From: Polytrichum commune
Taxonomy: Eukaryota > Streptophyta > Polytrichopsida > Polytrichales > Polytrichaceae
Assembly: GCA_950295325.1 (NCBI GenBank)
Contig: OX485808.1
Location: forward strand, 16,884,527-16,948,526
Reading direction: 5' to 3'
DNA: 64,000 bases
Shown one piece after another: positions 60,150-64,000 of the stretch. The translations under genes and the position numbers were made by a program. Positions within the stretch are counted from its first letter, which is position 1, and every line of letters starts with the position of its first letter. The notes under the pieces were generated by a model. The model worked only from the letters and a program-made list of their open reading frames with translations. It was not told the DNA's origin and searched no databases.

Positions 60150-60958
60150 CGCACACCTAAGAAGAAGAGGTGCGGGTGATATTGTGATATTGTGCGGAGT
60201 GAGAAAGTGAACAATATCCTTACACCTCCGGGTGGATCTTCAGGCTTCACTCGGAAGCTAAGTTGTAATGGCTCCCGAGTATAACCCGTGGCCCGCTCCA
60301 CGTGACCAATGGATGTGACAATGGTGAATGGACAGGGAGCCAAATCCTCGGCCGCCAACCCCAACTCTTGGGCAAGCCTCTTGCCGATCATAACTGGTTG
60401 TGCCCCTGAATCCATCATCACACAACGGGGAGCAACCCGAGTAGCATTGCTCCCAGTGCGACTGACCACCAAAATGCCGGTATCATTCACCATACGCACA
60501 ACGCCGGGTCGAATGCCGCGGTGCTCGCGGGCAGGTCTAGCAACGACATCAGACAGATAAGCTGCTCCCGCGGATACTGGTGAATCATAAGACGTGGTCG
60601 GTGCCTTGTCATCTAAGGTGTGTGCGTCAAAAGACGCAATGGTCTCTGCCGCAAGTCTCGCTCGCCGTTTGGTCACCTCCTCATGATCTTCAGAAGCAGG
60701 GATGTCCGTAGTAGCTTGAGCCACGGTCTGAGAAGGTAAGGATGCCTTCCCTTCCAAAATCCTACCTGCTAAGTGAAAAACCTTAGCAGGTTGGAACTCT
60801 GGCGACGACCACTCCATTGCCGTGAACAAAGGTGTGTGCAACACCTTGGATGCCAATGTGTACGCCATGTCGGTCGCTGAATGTGAAACCTCATTGTTCG
60901 GATGACGACCACTGACAGATTGGACGGCATCGGCCAATCCAAAAGATAATGGTAGTCA
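60150..60958 (-). pseudogene. Retroviral-type aspartic protease
   Basis: Cuts the polyprotein. MMDSGAQPVMIG carries the catalytic Asp (60,410-60,412), followed by LAQELGL and a PFTIVTSIGH strand. The end of the domain (TNYDILVGHQALYPFGFGLD) is in the next frame, starting near 60,149. The frame changes within 60,150-60,235, where a 36-base segment copied from 59,758-59,793 is found. Upstream the frame is continuous with gag apart from stops. Confidence 0.85.
60196..60231. repeat. 36-bp microduplication (partner 59,758-59,793)
   Basis: The two segments differ at two positions only. One copy is native coding sequence between protease and methyltransferase; the other lies where the protease frame breaks. 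Confidence 0.9.
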
Positions 60959-61132
60959 TGCCTGACCAATTTGGTCCGCGGGCGTATTGTCCCGAGCTCG
61001 CGAGCTTGCCACATACTCATTTGTGGTCGAAGGTATGGCTTGTGACACGGCTTAAATACGTGTCACGGCTGCGGAACTCACCACCTCGCCCGAGGCTCCG
61101 AACATATAGTAATCCGACGTGGAAGAACTAGC

Positions 61133-62566
61133 CTAAGCTCTGGAGGAAGACGGTGAGGCCAAAATTTGGCCGGATGACGTTAAGCTTTTGAACCTCTCCT
61201 CCATGGCTCCAATCTTCGCCTCCAACGTCTTCTCCCGGTCAGAAGGATGTTTCTCAGGATGGAGAGCAAAGCAGTTCTCGACCACGTGATTGTTCCGCCC
61301 ACAATGAGAATACTTCAACTGCTTGGGTAACTGATTATCCGTTGTCCCCTTCGCCGAGCCCTTAGCGGGAACAAATGGTTTCCGCTTCGGAATAGTGACG
61401 GTTTGGGCTTGCCTTTGCTTCGAAGGACAGTCCTTCTTAGCGTGGTCGGCCTGCCCACAAGACCAACAATACATGGTCTTGTCTACCTCAGCCTCCGCCA
61501 ATCCCGCAGCCGCAACCGGAACTCTTTGGGATTTGCTAGAATCTACTAGCAGGGACACCAAATCAGTGGCATCATGCTGACACAATGCACGATCACACTG
61601 CTCGACAATGGCGAAAGCCTCTGCAAGTGTCGCCCGACCACCATAATCCATGATGATCCTGGGCAGCACTAAGTCAATGAGGCGTTTGTCAATCTTGGAC
61701 AAAAATACCTTCACCAACTGGCTCTCTGCGAAAATACCTCCAAATTCTCTTGCAAACCTCGCCAACCTCGTGTACATGGTACGAGGTGTGTCCTCTTTCT
61801 CCCGTCGAAAATCCTGGATCCGCTGCATTTGATCTCGGCGGAAACCTCCATATTCCTCCTCCAAATGGAGTTGGAATTCATGCAGAGGATCAAATTCAAG
61901 CGGAGCCCCTAAAGAGGCTAATGCTGCCTGGGTAGCCTGGGCATACCGAGAGAGTGGAAGACTCGGACTCGACATACTCGCAGATGCGGATGTGGGAGCC
62001 TGATCTTTAGGCCCACTGGGAAAACTCCCCTCCACATCCACTACAACGACGCCCTCGGCTTGCTCTGGCTTCACCACAGAAGCGGCCAATAAAGTAGAAG
62101 ATGCGCCTTCCTTTAATGCGGAAACAAGCTCCACCCGAGTCTCCCAGTATCGCTCCACCTAGCGCAACACCATCCAATAAGCATCCCTCCATTGCTCATA
62201 AGTCTGGAGCGCCTCATGCTCCAAATGTGGAGGTAGTAACTCAAACGCATACCAGTCATTGAAACTGGTATTGCGTTGACGCTTCTCCCTCATCCATGTC
62301 CTGAACCGAATTTTCCAATCTTGCAGGGAAATGGTCCCTGCTCGACCGGAAAATCGGTGACGGATGCCGCCTCGCGTTTCCTCCTCCATCTCGTCAAAGG
62401 ATCCCACCCAAATGACGTGAGACCGAGTAGCAATCTCCCACGCCGAAATAGGCTGAAAAGCCTCGTCGGGTGCTACCACAGGTTCACTGTCCAAAAGGTC
62501 CGAAGATCGACCTTACGATGATGCCGGAGACGGAGAACGATAATGTTGGCTCCGAGTTGTAACCAT
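61133..62566 (-). pseudogene. gag with CCHC zinc knuckles
   Basis: Capsid and nucleocapsid part of the element. The start is an ATG at 62,564-62,566 (MVTTRSQHYRSPSPASS), after which the frame is open except for TAA (62,513-62,515) and TAG (62,159-62,161). The capsid-like helical part includes FRRDQMQRIQDF and ARFAREFGG. The first knuckle CWSCGQADHAKKDC is intact. In the second, YSHCGRNNHVVENC, the first Cys is Tyr, a single G-to-A change. The frame ends with a TAG at 61,133-61,135 but remains readable into protease, with further TAA (61,052) and TGA (60,956). Confidence 0.88.
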
Positions 62567-64000
62567 AAACCCGCAATGGATTTGGTCATTGGAGCCAACA
62601 ACCTAAACTAATGTGGTATTAGGGTAAAGGCAACCTGTACCTACAACCACCACCAAATTTTATGGTCTGCTGGTCATCAATCCAGCCTCACCATAAGGGA
62701 ATACAAACACTGCCCACTTGGTGCACACACAAGGGTCTCGTCGATCATTACTCCGACCTCACCCCCACAATACCCTATCACAAACTAGGACAACACAAAA
62801 TGGGGCAATGTTGGAAGACTCCAACACAACAACCCGCAACGGGGGAAGGTACCACAACAAAATACAATGAACAATGCAATAACCGCACTGGATCCTCTTC
62901 TCCAAAATAACACTTAAACAAAAATTGAAAGCGACCATGACCAACCGGCACCCGCCTACGGTTGGTGGTAAAAAAAGAAGAGCCCCTGTTGCTTAAGAAA
63001 AGAAATTGTATAAGCACATCGCTCATCTAATCTACAACATAAAATCCTCTCCTCTCTGAAGTCCCTGGAATCTGTGTTTCTCAACACAATTCGCTCTTAA
63101 CAATTATCTTGTTAAGTCGAATGGGGATTCTATGTGCCAATTTGCTTTACCCCTAGGCAATTCCTCAACAATCTATTAAACCTATCCCCAAAAAATCCCA
63201 ACACAATCCCTCAAAAGAAATCCCAAGTATTTTTAATATTTCATAAGAGCTTAGGTTTTCTTCTTTGTGTCCTTGATTAATGAGCCCAAGAAATTAACCT
63301 CTTAGAGAGAAGAGAAAAAAATAGAAGTTGAAAGGAAACATAAACTAATTACTTAATTAATTTAATTAAAATTAAATAATTAAAATAAAATATCCGGTTT
63401 TAATTGTTAAATTAAATTAAATTAAATTAAGTCCGATTTTAATTCATTAACGTATTGATTAATTAAAACAAAAACAAAAACAAAAACAAAATAAAATAAA
63501 CCACAACCGGTTGGACTTCATGCATTCGGAAATCAACCGATTACGCCCACAAATCTCTCCAATCATAACTCAAGTCTGCAGGCAGCAGACGGTAGACGTA
63601 GACAACAAAAAACGAAAAAAAATTTAAAGTTTGCAGACAGACGCCTGCAACCGCATACAGACGCCGACAGATGCCGACGCCGGCAGTTGCAGGCAGCCTG
63701 CAGACCAGGGCCAGGGGCCAGGCTGCAGAGGGAGGCAAGCTGCCTCCCTCTTCTTTACAATTTTTTTTAAAATTTTTTTTTTGGTCAAAAATTGATCCTT
63801 CTTGAGAATCAAGAATGCCTCCTCCACCTCCTACTTCACAAATTCATGCTTGTAGGCAACTCATAACAAGAAATTCCGTGTAGTATTGAGAAATTTCTCA
63901 CCACAATTCAAAATGATGTGCACACATCACAAGCACACCTTTTTCCTCCTTGTTTCTCCGCGAATCCGCAATGTTTGTCTTCCTCCACTCCAAAATCTCG
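62567..64000 (-). other. Leader or 5' LTR region of the gypsy element, unresolved
   Basis: No coding sequence. It includes an AT-rich TTAATTAAATTAAAT stretch (about 63,340-63,440), an AAAAC run near 63,468-63,495, an ACCGGTT-type fragment near 63,506-63,560, and a CTGCAG/GCAGGC-rich palindromic part (about 63,569-63,745). No part matches the candidate 3' LTR, and no primer-binding site was convincing, so the 5' LTR may lie past the window end. Confidence 0.45.

Larger units (their letters stand above)
54549..62566 (-). mobile_element. Ty3/gypsy retrotransposon encoding a DNA methyltransferase and a PHD finger
   Basis: The gag-pol order on the minus strand is gag (62,566-61,133), protease (Asp at 60,410-60,412), C5 DNA methyltransferase (59,687-58,725), reverse transcriptase (about 58,430-57,561), RNase H (about 57,536-56,950), integrase (about 56,650-55,480) and PHD finger (55,454-55,320), with a final stop at 55,275. 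RT before integrase defines Ty3/gypsy. gag and protease share one frame. From the end of protease onward nearly everything shares a second frame, except a 56,146-56,400 piece of integrase. Eleven in-frame stops and about three frame changes make the copy inactive. The 5' LTR lies beyond or near the window end. Confidence 0.93.

Noticed and set aside
62548-62566. TGGTTACAACTCGGAGCC on the minus strand looked like a tRNA primer-binding site
   Set aside because: It coincides with the ATG and first codons of gag (MVTTRS), and does not match the initiator-Met site beyond TGGT and GAGCC.
62606-62618. TGGTATTAGGG resembling an initiator-Met primer site
   Set aside because: It is on the plus strand, opposite to the element's direction, and matches only partly.

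Overview
The window is nuclear DNA of a land plant. It holds spliced genes (a seven-exon RopGEF and a TIR-NBS resistance-type gene) in a large, gene-poor, AT-rich background filled with transposon remnants. The TIR-NBS protein style, the LINE type and a Tc1-type transposon suggest a non-seed plant (bryophyte, lycophyte or fern grade). That placement is an inference; no marker gene fixes the species.

Layout. Bases 1-34,000 contain no intact gene that I can support. They hold a nested set of small terminal-inverted-repeat elements (MITEs, at least eight families), an ACCGGTT-rich repeat of roughly 230 bp in tandem and dispersed copies, a complete but dead Tc1/DD34E transposon (19,834-21,241) with its TA target duplication, a LINE 3' remnant (26,795-27,105), two tRNA-like SINE candidates, and simple repeats. 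Bases 34,096-34,805 are a three-copy tandem repeat upstream of the RopGEF. Bases 36,408-40,456 are an apparently intact RopGEF with a complete PRONE domain (seven exons, 611 codons). Bases 41,207-41,690 look like a decayed leucine-rich-repeat stretch. A 2.7-kb segment is present twice in direct orientation (41,942-44,706 and 49,406-52,587), flanking a TIR-NBS gene (46,643-49,414). The second copy cuts that gene off inside its NB-ARC domain and carries an extra pogo/Emigrant-like MITE whose empty site is preserved in the first copy. One exon of a nucleobase-ascorbate transporter (52,991-53,294) lies beyond it.

The most striking object is a Ty3/gypsy retrotransposon on the minus strand (about 54,549-62,566 and beyond). 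Its gag-pol reads gag with zinc knuckles, aspartic protease, a complete C5 cytosine-DNA-methyltransferase domain, reverse transcriptase, RNase H, integrase, and then a C4HC3 PHD finger. It therefore carries both a DNA-methylation writer and a predicted histone-tail reader. This copy is dead: eleven in-frame stops, about three frame changes, and an Asp-to-Asn change in the reverse transcriptase active site. The stops and the substitutions I could identify are C-to-T or G-to-A type changes, the pattern left by methylated-cytosine deamination. The catalytic motifs of the methyltransferase remain readable.
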